Source of the DNA: Thiobacillus denitrificans
Lineage (GTDB): Bacteria > Pseudomonadota > Gammaproteobacteria > Burkholderiales > Thiobacillaceae
DNA length: 64,000 bases
Assembly (NCBI GenBank): GCA_002343685.1
Contig: DDRS01000033.1
Coordinates: 5,855-69,854 of the forward strand
Reading direction: 5' to 3'
The notes below the pieces were generated by a model. That model was not told the DNA's origin, did no database searches, and worked only from the letters and a program-made list of their open reading frames with translations. The number at the start of each line of letters is the position of its first letter. The stretch's first letter is position 1. The position numbers and the translations under genes were made by a program. Below are positions 17,046-25,868 of this stretch, piece after piece.

Positions 17046-18251
17046 ATGGCGATGCTGCATAGCCCCCGCACGTCCATTCTGCTGTGGCTGGTCACGGTGG
17101 TGGTGGTCACGCTGAACCTGCGCCCATTTCTCACCGCCATCGGCCCGCTGAGTCCGGCCATCCAGGCGCAGACCGGCATGGGTCTGGAAGCACTGGCCTG
17201 GCTCACGCTGCTGCCCATGGCCCTGATCGGCGCGGGAACCTGGCTGACGCCCGCCGTGCAAAACCGCCTGGGCGTGCGGCCAGCGATGATGCTGGCGCTG
17301 GCGTTCATCGCTCTGGGCTGCATACTCCGTCTGGCCGGCAGCGTGTCCGCCGTGTTGATCGCCACCGCTGCCCTGTGCGGTGCCGGCGTGGCACTGGTAC
17401 AGGGCATGCTGCCGGGCTTGATCAAGTTCCACACACCCCGCCATGTGGCGCCCATGATGGGGGTCTACTCGGCTGCGCTGATGAGCGGCGGTGCGCTGGG
17501 TGCGCAGTTCTCGCCGCTGGCGATGCAATGGGGGCTGAGCTGGCAGGGCTCGCTCGCGCTCTGGGCCTGGCCGGTACTGCTGGCGCTGTGGCTGGCCTGG
17601 ACCACACTGGGCGCCATGCCGCTGCCCTCGGCTGCGCGGCAGACCGGCAGCGATACGGCCTGGCTGCTGCGCCGTCGCCGCACCTGGCTGCTCATGCTGG
17701 CCTTCGGCCTGATGAATGGCGGCTACGCCACGATGGTGGCCTGGCTTGCACCGTACTACCAAGAGCAGGGTTGGAGTGCAACGCACAGCGGCCTGCTCGT
17801 GGCCGTGGTGTCGGTGGCACAGGCGGTGGCGGCGCTCGCTTTCCCGACGCTGGTTGCGCGCCATCTGGATCGCCGGCCCTGGATCTGGCTCACGCTGGCC
17901 TGCCAGGCCGCAGGCTTTGCCGCCCTGGCCTGGCGGCCCGACGCGGCGCCCATGACCGCGGCCGTGGTGCTGGGCGTGGGGATCGGCGGTTGCTTCGCAC
18001 TGTTCATGGTGGTGGCGCTGGATCACCTGCACCATCCCTTGCGGGCCGGTGCGCTCAACGCGCTGATGCAGGGTGGTGGATTCATGTTGACCGCGCTGGC
18101 ACCCTGGGTGATGGCGCGGCTGCACCAGGCCACCGGCGGTTTTCATGCGGGCTGGCTGGCGCAGTTCGGTGCGGTGTTGGTGGTGGCGCTGCTGGTGGCA
18201 CGGTTCAAACCCGGACACTACGACGAGGCGATGCGCCCGCCCGCCGGATAG
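17046..18251 (+). CDS. MFS transporter, CynX/NimT family
   Basis: A 401-residue integral inner-membrane protein with about 12 transmembrane segments. The first helix contains VVVTLNLRPFLTAIGPL, the signature of the CynX/NimT branch of the major facilitator superfamily (cyanate, 2-nitroimidazole and similar small molecules). A loop after TM6 carries basic LLRRRRTW. Substrate cannot be read from the sequence. No good ribosome binding site precedes the ATG. It is convergent with selD. Confidence 0.88.
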   Translation: MAMLHSPRTSILLWLVTVVVVTLNLRPFLTAIGPLSPAIQAQTGMGLEALAWLTLLPMALIGAGTWLTPAVQNRLGVRPAMMLALAFIALGCILRLAGSVSAVLIATAALCGAGVALVQGMLPGLIKFHTPRHVAPMMGVYSAALMSGGALGAQFSPLAMQWGLSWQGSLALWAWPVLLALWLAWTTLGAMPLPSAARQTGSDTAWLLRRRRTWLLMLAFGLMNGGYATMVAWLAPYYQEQGWSATHSGLLVAVVSVAQAVAALAFPTLVARHLDRRPWIWLTLACQAAGFAALAWRPDAAPMTAAVVLGVGIGGCFALFMVVALDHLHHPLRAGALNALMQGGGFMLTALAPWVMARLHQATGGFHAGWLAQFGAVLVVALLVARFKPGHYDEAMRPPAG

Positions 18252-18398
18252 CGCGCAGACATTGCCGAAGGCGAAGCCGGTACGGCTGGCATGCTCGATT
18301 GCCGGGTGAGGGTTGCTGTGCTCCGGCGGCGACGCTTGGTTTCCAAGGGGCGGCAAACCGCGAAGCTCGTCGCGCATATCCCGCAGGGGCAAATGACC

Positions 18399-19469
<1,071 letters not shown>

Positions 19470-19531
19470 GGTCCGATTTCGCCTTCGAGAGTGGGCGCCT
19501 AGAATGAAGTGGCTACAGTGCGTTATATAAC

Positions 19532-20689
19532 ATGAACCGAACCCGACCCGTCAGCGGCTATCCTGCCGCGCAGCTCATCGACCGCTTGATGGAGGCGCGC
19601 AAGCAGTTGCGCCAGTTCATCGACGTGCTGCCTACGGACGGCTGGCTGGGGCCGCGTGCCGGCCATCTGAATCCGCCGCTGTGGGAATACGGGCATATTG
19701 TCTGGTTCCAGGAGCGCTGGTGCCTGCGCGAACGGCCCGACGGCGCCTGCGGTCCCAGCCTGTTGAGTGGTGCCGACGCCCTTTACGATTCCTCCAGCGT
19801 GCCGCACGACATCCGCTGGGACCTGCCCTTGCTGCAACCGGCAGCAGTCGACGACTACGCGAACGAGGTTGCCGCCGCTGTGGCAAGCCGCTTTCGCAGC
19901 GGACTCGACAACGACATCGCCTACTTCGCCGAACTGTGTCTCTATCACGAACTGATGCACATCGAGGCGTGGTGGATGGCATTCCAGAACCTCGGCTATG
20001 CGCCGCCCGAGCTTGTGGACGTCGCAATCCCCCAGTCTGCACGGCGCCTGACGCTTCCTGGTGGGGAGGTGGAACTCGGCAGCGGACCCGATGCGGGCTT
20101 CATCTTCGACAATGAAAAATGGCGCCACACGGTGCCGGTTTCCGCGTTCGACATCGACGCGAGCCCGGTGTCGGAAACGGCCTTTGCCGAATTTGTCGAT
20201 GCGGGCGGCTACCAGCGCAAGTCGGTGTGGTCGGAAGCCGGCTGGGCCTGGCGCACGGCCAGAGAAGCCAGCCATCCGCTGTATTGGCGGCAGGAAAAAG
20301 GCAGCTGGCAGCTGCGCCGCTTCGACCGCTGGCAACCGCTCGGCGAAGCGGTACCGATGCTGCACGTGAACCGTTACGAGGCCGAGGCGTTTGCCACATG
20401 GCAGGGCCGGCGGCTGCCCGTGGCGGCACAGTGGCTGCGCGCGACGACGCGACCGGAATTTCAATGGGGCAAGGCGTGGGAGTGGCTGCGCGACCCGTTC
20501 GTGCCGTATCCGGGCTTCGTGCCGGATCCGTATCGCGACTATTCGCAACCCTGGTTCCACACGCATGGGGAATTGCGCGGCGGCGGGCCGGTGACCGATA
20601 GGTCGCTGACATACCCTGGTTTCCGCAATTTCTATCTGCCGGACCGGCGCGATCCTTTCGCCGGTTTTCGTACCGTGAGCGTGGATTGA
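19532..20689 (+). CDS. senA: EgtB-type non-heme iron sulfoxide synthase, probably selenoneine synthase SenA
   Basis: A 385-residue protein with an N-terminal DinB-like helical bundle (1-165) and a C-terminal formylglycine-generating-enzyme/sulfatase-modifying domain (~180-385). The iron ligands of EgtB are visible: His55 in EYGHIVWFQ and the HxxxHxE motif His139-His143-Glu145. EgtB joins cysteine or glutamylcysteine to hercynine; SenA joins selenosugar to hercynine. The combination with divergent selD favours SenA, since the known sen cluster pairs a SelD homologue (SenC) with SenA. No senB glycosyltransferase or egtD is nearby, so an ergothioneine-type role remains possible. Confidence 0.68.
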   Translation: MNRTRPVSGYPAAQLIDRLMEARKQLRQFIDVLPTDGWLGPRAGHLNPPLWEYGHIVWFQERWCLRERPDGACGPSLLSGADALYDSSSVPHDIRWDLPLLQPAAVDDYANEVAAAVASRFRSGLDNDIAYFAELCLYHELMHIEAWWMAFQNLGYAPPELVDVAIPQSARRLTLPGGEVELGSGPDAGFIFDNEKWRHTVPVSAFDIDASPVSETAFAEFVDAGGYQRKSVWSEAGWAWRTAREASHPLYWRQEKGSWQLRRFDRWQPLGEAVPMLHVNRYEAEAFATWQGRRLPVAAQWLRATTRPEFQWGKAWEWLRDPFVPYPGFVPDPYRDYSQPWFHTHGELRGGGPVTDRSLTYPGFRNFYLPDRRDPFAGFRTVSVD

Positions 20690-20696
20690 GACGGCT

Positions 20697-21698
20697 TCAG
20701 CCGCCGGTCATCGACATGAAGCGCAGGATCTTGTGGGGCGCTTCGCGGAATTCGTGACGTTCCGGCTTGAGATCGATCGCGTGCAGGATGGCGGCGTCCA
20801 GTTCGGCGTCGCTGCATCCCCCGCGCAGCAGCGGACGGAATTCGAATTTCTCTTCCTGCCCCAGGCACATGTAGGCAGTGCCGTCGACGGCGATGCGGAT
20901 GCGGTTGCAGGTTTCGCAGAAATGCTGCGAGATCGGCGTGATGAAGCCGACATTGAAGCGGCCGTCCGGCGTGCCGAGATAGCGTGCAGGACCGCCACCG
21001 GGCAGGGCGGTCTCGACCAGGCCGAACTGTGTGCGCAGGCGTTCCTTCACCGGCTGCAGGTCGAGGTATTCGGCGTTGCGGCCGGTGTCGCCCATCGGCA
21101 TTGCCTCGATCAGCCGCAGCACGAACCCGCGTTCCATGCAGAAGGCGACCATCTCGTCGATCTCGTCGTCGTTGGTGCCGCGCAGGGCCACCATGTTGAG
21201 CTTGATCGGCGCGAAGCCGGCATCCTGGGCAGCAGCGAGTCCGGTCATGACCCTGGCCAGCACGTCGCGGCCGTTGATGCGTTCCACCCGCGCCTGCTGC
21301 AGCGAGTCGAGGCTGACGTTGAGCCGTGTCACGCCGGCAGCTTTCAACGCCTCGGCGTGCTTGTCGAGCTGGGTGGCGTTGGTGGACAACGATAAATCTT
21401 CGATGCCGGGCAGGGCGGCGATACGTCCGGCGAGTCCAGCGATGTCGCGCCGCAGCAGCGGCTCGCCGCCGGTCAGGCGGATGCGGCGCACGCCCAAGCG
21501 CGCAAACGCGCCGATCAGGCGTTCGATCTCGTCGAAGTTGAGCCAGTGTTCCGGCTCCTCGAAGCCCTTGAAACCTTCCGGCATGCAATAGCTGCAGCGC
21601 AGGTCGCAACGGTCTGTCACCGACAGTCGTACGTAGTCGATGCGGCGGCCGAACTGATCGGTGAGGCCCGGCTGATCGGTTGAGACAACGGCATTCAT
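20697..21698 (-). CDS. moaA: GTP 3',8-cyclase MoaA
   Basis: A radical-SAM enzyme (333 residues) that starts molybdopterin synthesis by cyclising GTP. The start ATG at 21698 gives MNAVVSTDQPG; a TTG 48 bases upstream would lie in the operator region. The first cluster motif is CDLRCSYC (CxxxCxxC), LTGGEPLLR follows, the second cluster is CETCNR...C, and the C-terminal Gly-Gly essential for activity is present (SMTGG). It is divergent from mobB and convergent with the SenA-like gene seven bases away. Confidence 0.96.
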   Translation of the reverse strand: MNAVVSTDQPGLTDQFGRRIDYVRLSVTDRCDLRCSYCMPEGFKGFEEPEHWLNFDEIERLIGAFARLGVRRIRLTGGEPLLRRDIAGLAGRIAALPGIEDLSLSTNATQLDKHAEALKAAGVTRLNVSLDSLQQARVERINGRDVLARVMTGLAAAQDAGFAPIKLNMVALRGTNDDEIDEMVAFCMERGFVLRLIEAMPMGDTGRNAEYLDLQPVKERLRTQFGLVETALPGGGPARYLGTPDGRFNVGFITPISQHFCETCNRIRIAVDGTAYMCLGQEEKFEFRPLLRGGCSDAELDAAILHAIDLKPERHEFREAPHKILRFMSMTGG

Positions 21699-21718
21699 GA
21701 GGCGGGTTGGCAGGAATG

Positions 21719-21754
21719 GGTTATATATGAAAAAATATAGCCTCAAATATAGCC
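21719..21754. promoter_or_regulatory. ModE-box-like inverted repeat in the moaA-mobB intergenic region
   Basis: GGTTATAT (21719-21726) and ATATAGCC (21735-21742) form an inverted repeat with an 8-bp spacer and one mismatch; ATATAGCC recurs at 21747-21754 in direct orientation. The half-sites resemble the CGnTATAT half of known ModE (molybdate regulator) sites. A ModE-like HTH gene lies elsewhere in the window (32088-32423). Confidence 0.4.
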
Positions 21755-21787
21755 TGACACAGCCTGACTGACAATGAAGGTGCCACC

Positions 21788-22288
21788 ATGAAAATCTTTG
21801 GCATCGCCGGATACAGCGGCAGCGGAAAGACCACGCTCATCGAGCGGGTACTGCCGCACCTGGCTGCGCGTGGCCTCAAAGTGGCGGTGATCAAGCATAC
21901 CCACCACGATTTCGACATCGACCGTCCCGGCAAGGACAGCTGGCGCGTACGCGAGGCCGGCGCGATGGCAGTGCTGCTGGCATCGGATCACCGCACGGCG
22001 GTGCTGACAGAGCACCGCGACACGCCGCCGCGGCTGGATGACTTGTTGAATAAGTTTCCGCCTTGCGACCTGGTGCTGGTCGAGGGGTACAAGCGCGAAG
22101 CCATTCCCAAGCTGGAAGTCCATCGCGACGAGACTGCCAGGCCCTGGCTGTTTCCCGACGACCCGAATATCCTGGCTGTGGCGTCGGACGTCGCGCCGCC
22201 CGACGGATTTGCCCACATCGACATCGATGCCGTTCAATCCCTTACCGACTTCATCCTGAACCATGCTCACAGCCAACCAACTGCTTGA
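21788..22288 (+). CDS. mobB: Molybdopterin-guanine dinucleotide biosynthesis adaptor MobB
   Basis: A 166-residue P-loop protein (GYSGSGKTTL, residues 8-17) with the family motif KVAVIKHTHHDFDID and DLVLVEGYKREAIPKLEV. MobB binds GTP and helps MobA attach GMP to molybdopterin. moeA overlaps its last 26 bp, showing tight coupling. Confidence 0.93.
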   Translation: MKIFGIAGYSGSGKTTLIERVLPHLAARGLKVAVIKHTHHDFDIDRPGKDSWRVREAGAMAVLLASDHRTAVLTEHRDTPPRLDDLLNKFPPCDLVLVEGYKREAIPKLEVHRDETARPWLFPDDPNILAVASDVAPPDGFAHIDIDAVQSLTDFILNHAHSQPTA

Positions 22289-23456
22289 TGCCCTGCTTGA
22301 ACGCGCACGCAGCGCACGCGAAACCGAAACGGTTACGGTGACCGCTGCGCTCGGTCGCGTACTGGCCACACCGCAGACTTCCGCCATCACCGTGCCGCCG
22401 CTCGACAACAGCGCGATGGACGGCTATGCCGTGCGCGTTGCCGACGTGGCGGCGGCCGGCACCCGACTGCCGGTTTCGCAGCGCATTCTTGCCGGTGCGG
22501 TGGGCGAGCCCCTGCAGCCGGGCACCGCTGCGCGCATCTTTACCGGCGCGCCAATCCCGCCAGGCACCGACGCCGTGCTGATGCAGGAATACTGTTACGC
22601 CGAAGGAGACGATGTCGTGATCAACGCATTGCCCCGACGGGGCGAGAATCTCCGCCGCGCCGGCGAGGACATCGAAACCGGCGCGCAGGTGCTCGCCGCC
22701 GGCACCCGTATCGGTGCAGCCGAGATGGGGCTCGCGGCGTCGGTCGGACTGGCCGAGTTGCCGGTGTTCCGGCGGCTGAAAGTCGCGTGCTTCTTCACCG
22801 GCGACGAGCTGGTGACGCCAGGCACGCCCCTGGAGCCGGGTCAGATCTACAATTCCAACCGCTATACCCTGACCGGGCTGGTGAACGGTCTCGGTTGCGA
22901 ACTGATCGATCTCGGCATCGTGCCCGACTCGCTGGAAGCGACCGAGGCCGCGCTGGCAGGTGCCGCCAGTGTGGCCGACGTCGTCATCACCAGTGGCGGC
23001 GTGTCGGTGGGCGAGGCCGATTACGTGAAGGCCGCAGTCGAAAAACTGGGGCGCATCGAAATGTGGAAAGTCGCAATGAAACCCGGCAAGCCGCTTGTCT
23101 ACGGGCGCGTGGATGAGGCCGACTTCATCGGCCTGCCGGGCAATCCGGTGTCGGCCTTCGTTACCTTCTGCCTGTTCGTGCGGCCATTCCTCTTGAAGCG
23201 CATGGGGGTTCGCGATGTGCTGTATCGGGCGTTTCCGGTCAAGGCGGATTTTGCCTGGACCAAGCCCGGCGTGCGGCGCGAATTCCTGCGCGCCCGCATG
23301 CAGGAAAATGGTCGTGCGGCAATCTATCCCAACCAGAGTTCGGGTGTCCTGACATCGTGTGCGTGGGCCGATGGGCTCGTCGATATCGAGATCGGCCAGA
23401 CTGTGCAACCGGGCGACTGGGTACGTTTCATTCCCCTTGCGGAGCTGCTGGCATGA
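22263..23456 (+). CDS. moeA: Molybdopterin molybdenumtransferase MoeA
   Basis: A 397-residue enzyme that inserts molybdate into adenylylated molybdopterin. It has PLDNSAMDGYAVR near residue 42-54, RIFTGAPIPPGTDAV, the MoCF/MPT-binding core FFTGDELV...TSGGVSVGEADYVK (residues ~175-255), GLPGNPVSAFVTF and a C-terminal beta-barrel domain. The start ATG lies within mobB; moaD starts at its stop (ATGA). Confidence 0.95.
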   Translation: MLTANQLLDALLERARSARETETVTVTAALGRVLATPQTSAITVPPLDNSAMDGYAVRVADVAAAGTRLPVSQRILAGAVGEPLQPGTAARIFTGAPIPPGTDAVLMQEYCYAEGDDVVINALPRRGENLRRAGEDIETGAQVLAAGTRIGAAEMGLAASVGLAELPVFRRLKVACFFTGDELVTPGTPLEPGQIYNSNRYTLTGLVNGLGCELIDLGIVPDSLEATEAALAGAASVADVVITSGGVSVGEADYVKAAVEKLGRIEMWKVAMKPGKPLVYGRVDEADFIGLPGNPVSAFVTFCLFVRPFLLKRMGVRDVLYRAFPVKADFAWTKPGVRREFLRARMQENGRAAIYPNQSSGVLTSCAWADGLVDIEIGQTVQPGDWVRFIPLAELLA

Positions 23457-23704
23457 AACTGCGCGTGCTCTATTTCGCCCGCCTGCGCGAGCGCCTCGGA
23501 TGCGCGGAGGAAACGCTGGATTGCGCCGGCAGCACCGTCGCCGATCTGGTCGCCCAGTTGCAGGCCCGCGGGGGGATGTGGGCGGAAGAACTGGCCGCGG
23601 ACCAGGCATACCGGGTGGCGGTCAATCAGGATATCGTCGCGCTCGATGCGGCTTTGAGCGAGAACGCCGAAGTCGCGATTTTCCCGCCGGTCACCGGAGG
23701 CTGA
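23453..23704 (+). CDS. moaD: Molybdopterin synthase small subunit MoaD
   Basis: An 83-residue ubiquitin-fold sulfur carrier. The start ATG overlaps the moeA stop and gives MKLRVLYFARLRERLG. It ends in VTGG, the C-terminal Gly-Gly that is thiocarboxylated and donates sulfur to cyclic pyranopterin monophosphate with MoaE. Upstream in-frame starts are within moeA and rejected. Confidence 0.95.
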   Translation: MKLRVLYFARLRERLGCAEETLDCAGSTVADLVAQLQARGGMWAEELAADQAYRVAVNQDIVALDAALSENAEVAIFPPVTGG

Positions 23705-23708
23705 AACG

Positions 23709-24167
23709 ATGAAGATAATGGTCCAGAGCGCGGCTTTCGAGTTGGGCGCGGAAGTCGACGCCATGCGACGCGGCCGCTCCGACATCGGCGCCATCGCCAG
23801 CTTCGTCGGTCTGGCACGTGACATGAACGACGGCAGCGATGTCGCCGCAATGACGCTGGAACACTATCCGGGCATGACCGAGAAGGCGTTGGCCGCGCTG
23901 GTCGAGGAAGCGCAATCGCGCTGGACCCTGCTCGACGTCACGCTGATCCATCGGGTGGGCCGGTTGCTACCGGGCGATCCCATCGTGCTGGTTGCCGTGG
24001 CGGGCAGCCATCGCGGCGAGGCGTTTGCCGCCTGTGAATTCATCATGGATTATCTGAAAACCCGTGCGCCGTTCTGGAAGAAGGAAGAGACTCCAGAGGG
24101 TGAACGCTGGGTTGAGGCGCGCGCCAGCGACGATGCAGCGGCCATGCGCTGGGGAAAAAATGATTGA
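23709..24167 (+). CDS. moaE: Molybdopterin synthase catalytic subunit MoaE
   Basis: A 152-residue catalytic partner of MoaD. Typical motifs are GAIASFVGLARD, LEHYPGMTEKAL, IHRVGRLLPGD, VAGSHRGEAFAACEFIMDYLKTRAPFWKKE with the catalytic Lys residues. It follows moaD by four bases and closes the mobB-moeA-moaD-moaE operon. moaC and moaB/mog are not in the window. Confidence 0.95.
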   Translation: MKIMVQSAAFELGAEVDAMRRGRSDIGAIASFVGLARDMNDGSDVAAMTLEHYPGMTEKALAALVEEAQSRWTLLDVTLIHRVGRLLPGDPIVLVAVAGSHRGEAFAACEFIMDYLKTRAPFWKKEETPEGERWVEARASDDAAAMRWGKND

Positions 24168-24348
24168 TGCACCGTCCTCGGACAATCGGCCATACGCTTG
24201 TACATGGTCCTGTCTCGGTTTAATCCGTATTCGGCGACGCCCCGCAATCGCGGAAACCTAGTAGGATTCTTTTCGTTGCCTGGCTGACCGGGCTCCACAT
24301 CCTGTCGGCCGCTTTTCCCCTCTGATTGGTTTCAAACATGGAGATTGC

Positions 24349-24888
24349 ATGACTTCCGCAATGCGTTATTCCACCCCCGCGATCGTGCTGCACTGGCTGG
24401 TTGCCCTGCTGATTTTCGTGGCGTTCCCGCTCGGGCTGTATATGGCCGACCTGCCCTTGTCGCCCGAGAAGCTCAAGCTCTTCAGCTACCACAAGTGGAT
24501 CGGCGTCACCGTGTTCATGCTGGCGGGGCTGCGGGTGGTGTGGCGGCTGACGCATACGCCGCCACCGCTGCCTGCCAGCGTCGCCGGTTGGCAGCGTCGT
24601 GCGAGTGCCGTCGCGCATGGCCTGCTGTATTTGCTGATTCTGGTGATTCCGATTTCGGGCTGGCTGATGAGCTCTGCCAAGGGCGTGCAGACCGTGTGGT
24701 TCGGCGTATTGCCGTTGCCTGACCTGATCGGCAAGGACAAGGCCTTGGGTCATCTGCTCGAGGAAGTGCACGAAACGTTGAATTACACCCTGCTTGCCCT
24801 GGTCGCCCTGCATGTGGCCGGCGCGCTGCAGCACCACTTCATCGAACGCCAGCCGTTTTTGCAGCGCATGGGCTGGAACAAGACTTAA
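24349..24888 (+). CDS. Cytochrome b561-type membrane protein
   Basis: A 179-residue four-helix diheme b-type cytochrome of the bacterial CybB kind. Candidate heme ligands are His15 (IVLHW), His48 (SYHKW), His90 (AVAHGLLY) and His155 or His141 near the fourth helix. CybB-type proteins in other bacteria oxidise ubiquinol or pass electrons to superoxide. The ATG follows TGGAGATTGC. It is followed by a yceI gene after a 343-bp gap; the cytochrome b561/YceI pairing is common in Proteobacteria. Confidence 0.9.
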   Translation: MTSAMRYSTPAIVLHWLVALLIFVAFPLGLYMADLPLSPEKLKLFSYHKWIGVTVFMLAGLRVVWRLTHTPPPLPASVAGWQRRASAVAHGLLYLLILVIPISGWLMSSAKGVQTVWFGVLPLPDLIGKDKALGHLLEEVHETLNYTLLALVALHVAGALQHHFIERQPFLQRMGWNKT

Positions 24889-25231
24889 GCGACAAACCTG
24901 CACCAGGTCTGCCGCCAGCAGGTCGTCTATTCCCAACCTCCATCTTGAAGGGCCCTGCGCGTTTCCGTGCGGGGCTCGGTGTTGCCCCCGGTTCGACGTT
25001 GCGTGTGGGATTTCCGTCATTTGGCGGCCATTCGCGGCGAGCCCGTATGGAGCGTAGAAGCGCAACATACTGATTTTGCTGGATTTGATTTGATCGACTT
25101 CAGTGCCCGGCAGCGGGCACACGCGTTGCAACACCTGCGAGGCTCCCGGATGAAACGATGACCGGGAGCGGTCGGGCGGCATGACCGCCGGGCAAATGGA
25201 TCCCGATGTTCACCTTTCGCAGGAGCATCTG
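24889..25231 (+). other. Intergenic region with GC-rich hairpins, no gene recognised
   Basis: This 343-bp gap holds three short inverted repeats: GTGCCC/GGGCAC near 25107-25124, CTCCCGG/CCGGGAG at 25143-25168 and a GGCGG/CCGCC pair just before the yceI ribosome binding site. None is followed by a T-run. They could act as mRNA processing or stability elements. Confidence 0.4.
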
Positions 25232-25834
25232 ATGAAACGTTTTGTCTTGTTGACCGCGCTTGTTGCCAGTGCAACTTCAGCCATGGCTGCACCCGAAACC
25301 TATGTGATCGACAGCAGCCGCACGTCCTCGCAGTTCAGTTATCGCTATCTGGGGCTCTCGAGCCAGACCAATCGGTTCGAAAAGATCAGCGGCATAGTGG
25401 TGTTCGATCGCGACAGCCAGTCAGGGTCGGCCGAGGTAAGCATCGACGCCGCTTCGGTCAACACCGGCCAGGCTTTGCTGGATGCACAAATGAAGGCGGC
25501 GGATTTCTTCGATGCCGCCAACTATCCGGTCATTACCTTCAAGTCCGGCAAGATGAGCCTGAACGGCGAGCAGTCGAGCCTGTCGGGCGATCTCACGATC
25601 AAGGGGGTGACCCGGCCGGTGACGCTTGCCGTGACGCATTTTCAGTGCATGCAGGATCCCGAGTCACGGGTGGAGACCTGCGGCGCCAATGCGACCCTTA
25701 CGCTCAGGCGCTCGGACTTCAACATGGGCAAGTACGCCTTCCTTGTTGGCAACGACATCACGCTGAACCTGGCCTTCAAGGCAGTCAAGGCACAATCGTA
25801 TCTGCAGTTGGCGAGCCGCGACCCCGCCAAGTAA
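25232..25834 (+). CDS. Periplasmic YceI-family protein
   Basis: A 200-residue protein with a Sec signal peptide ending AMAA (residues 1-20). The start ATG at 25232 follows CAGGAGCATCTG. The rest is the YceI lipocalin-like beta-barrel: YVIDSSRTSSQFSYRYLGLSSQTNRFEKISG, then DFFDAANYPVITFKS, LTIKGVTRPVTL and FNMGKY. YceI proteins bind isoprenoid quinones or similar amphiphiles. Probably functions with the upstream cytochrome b561. Confidence 0.92.
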   Translation: MKRFVLLTALVASATSAMAAPETYVIDSSRTSSQFSYRYLGLSSQTNRFEKISGIVVFDRDSQSGSAEVSIDAASVNTGQALLDAQMKAADFFDAANYPVITFKSGKMSLNGEQSSLSGDLTIKGVTRPVTLAVTHFQCMQDPESRVETCGANATLTLRRSDFNMGKYAFLVGNDITLNLAFKAVKAQSYLQLASRDPAK

Positions 25835-25868
25835 GTAAAATGGCGTTTTGCTGTCCGGAACGCCGCCC

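Noticed and set aside
15245..17062. A 605-residue plus-strand frame opposite selO
   Set aside because: Shadow of selO; composition and lack of motifs argue against a real gene.
16959..17062. A 34-codon frame just before the MFS gene
   Set aside because: Overlaps the MFS start in another frame without a ribosome binding site or motif.
17034..18392. A 452-residue minus-strand frame opposite the MFS gene
   Set aside because: Gln/His/Arg-rich shadow of a GC-rich membrane protein gene.
18252..18398. A possible selU (tRNA 2-selenouridine synthase) fragment downstream of selD
   Set aside because: The minus-strand translation has no rhodanese motif and no similarity that I recognise to SelU.
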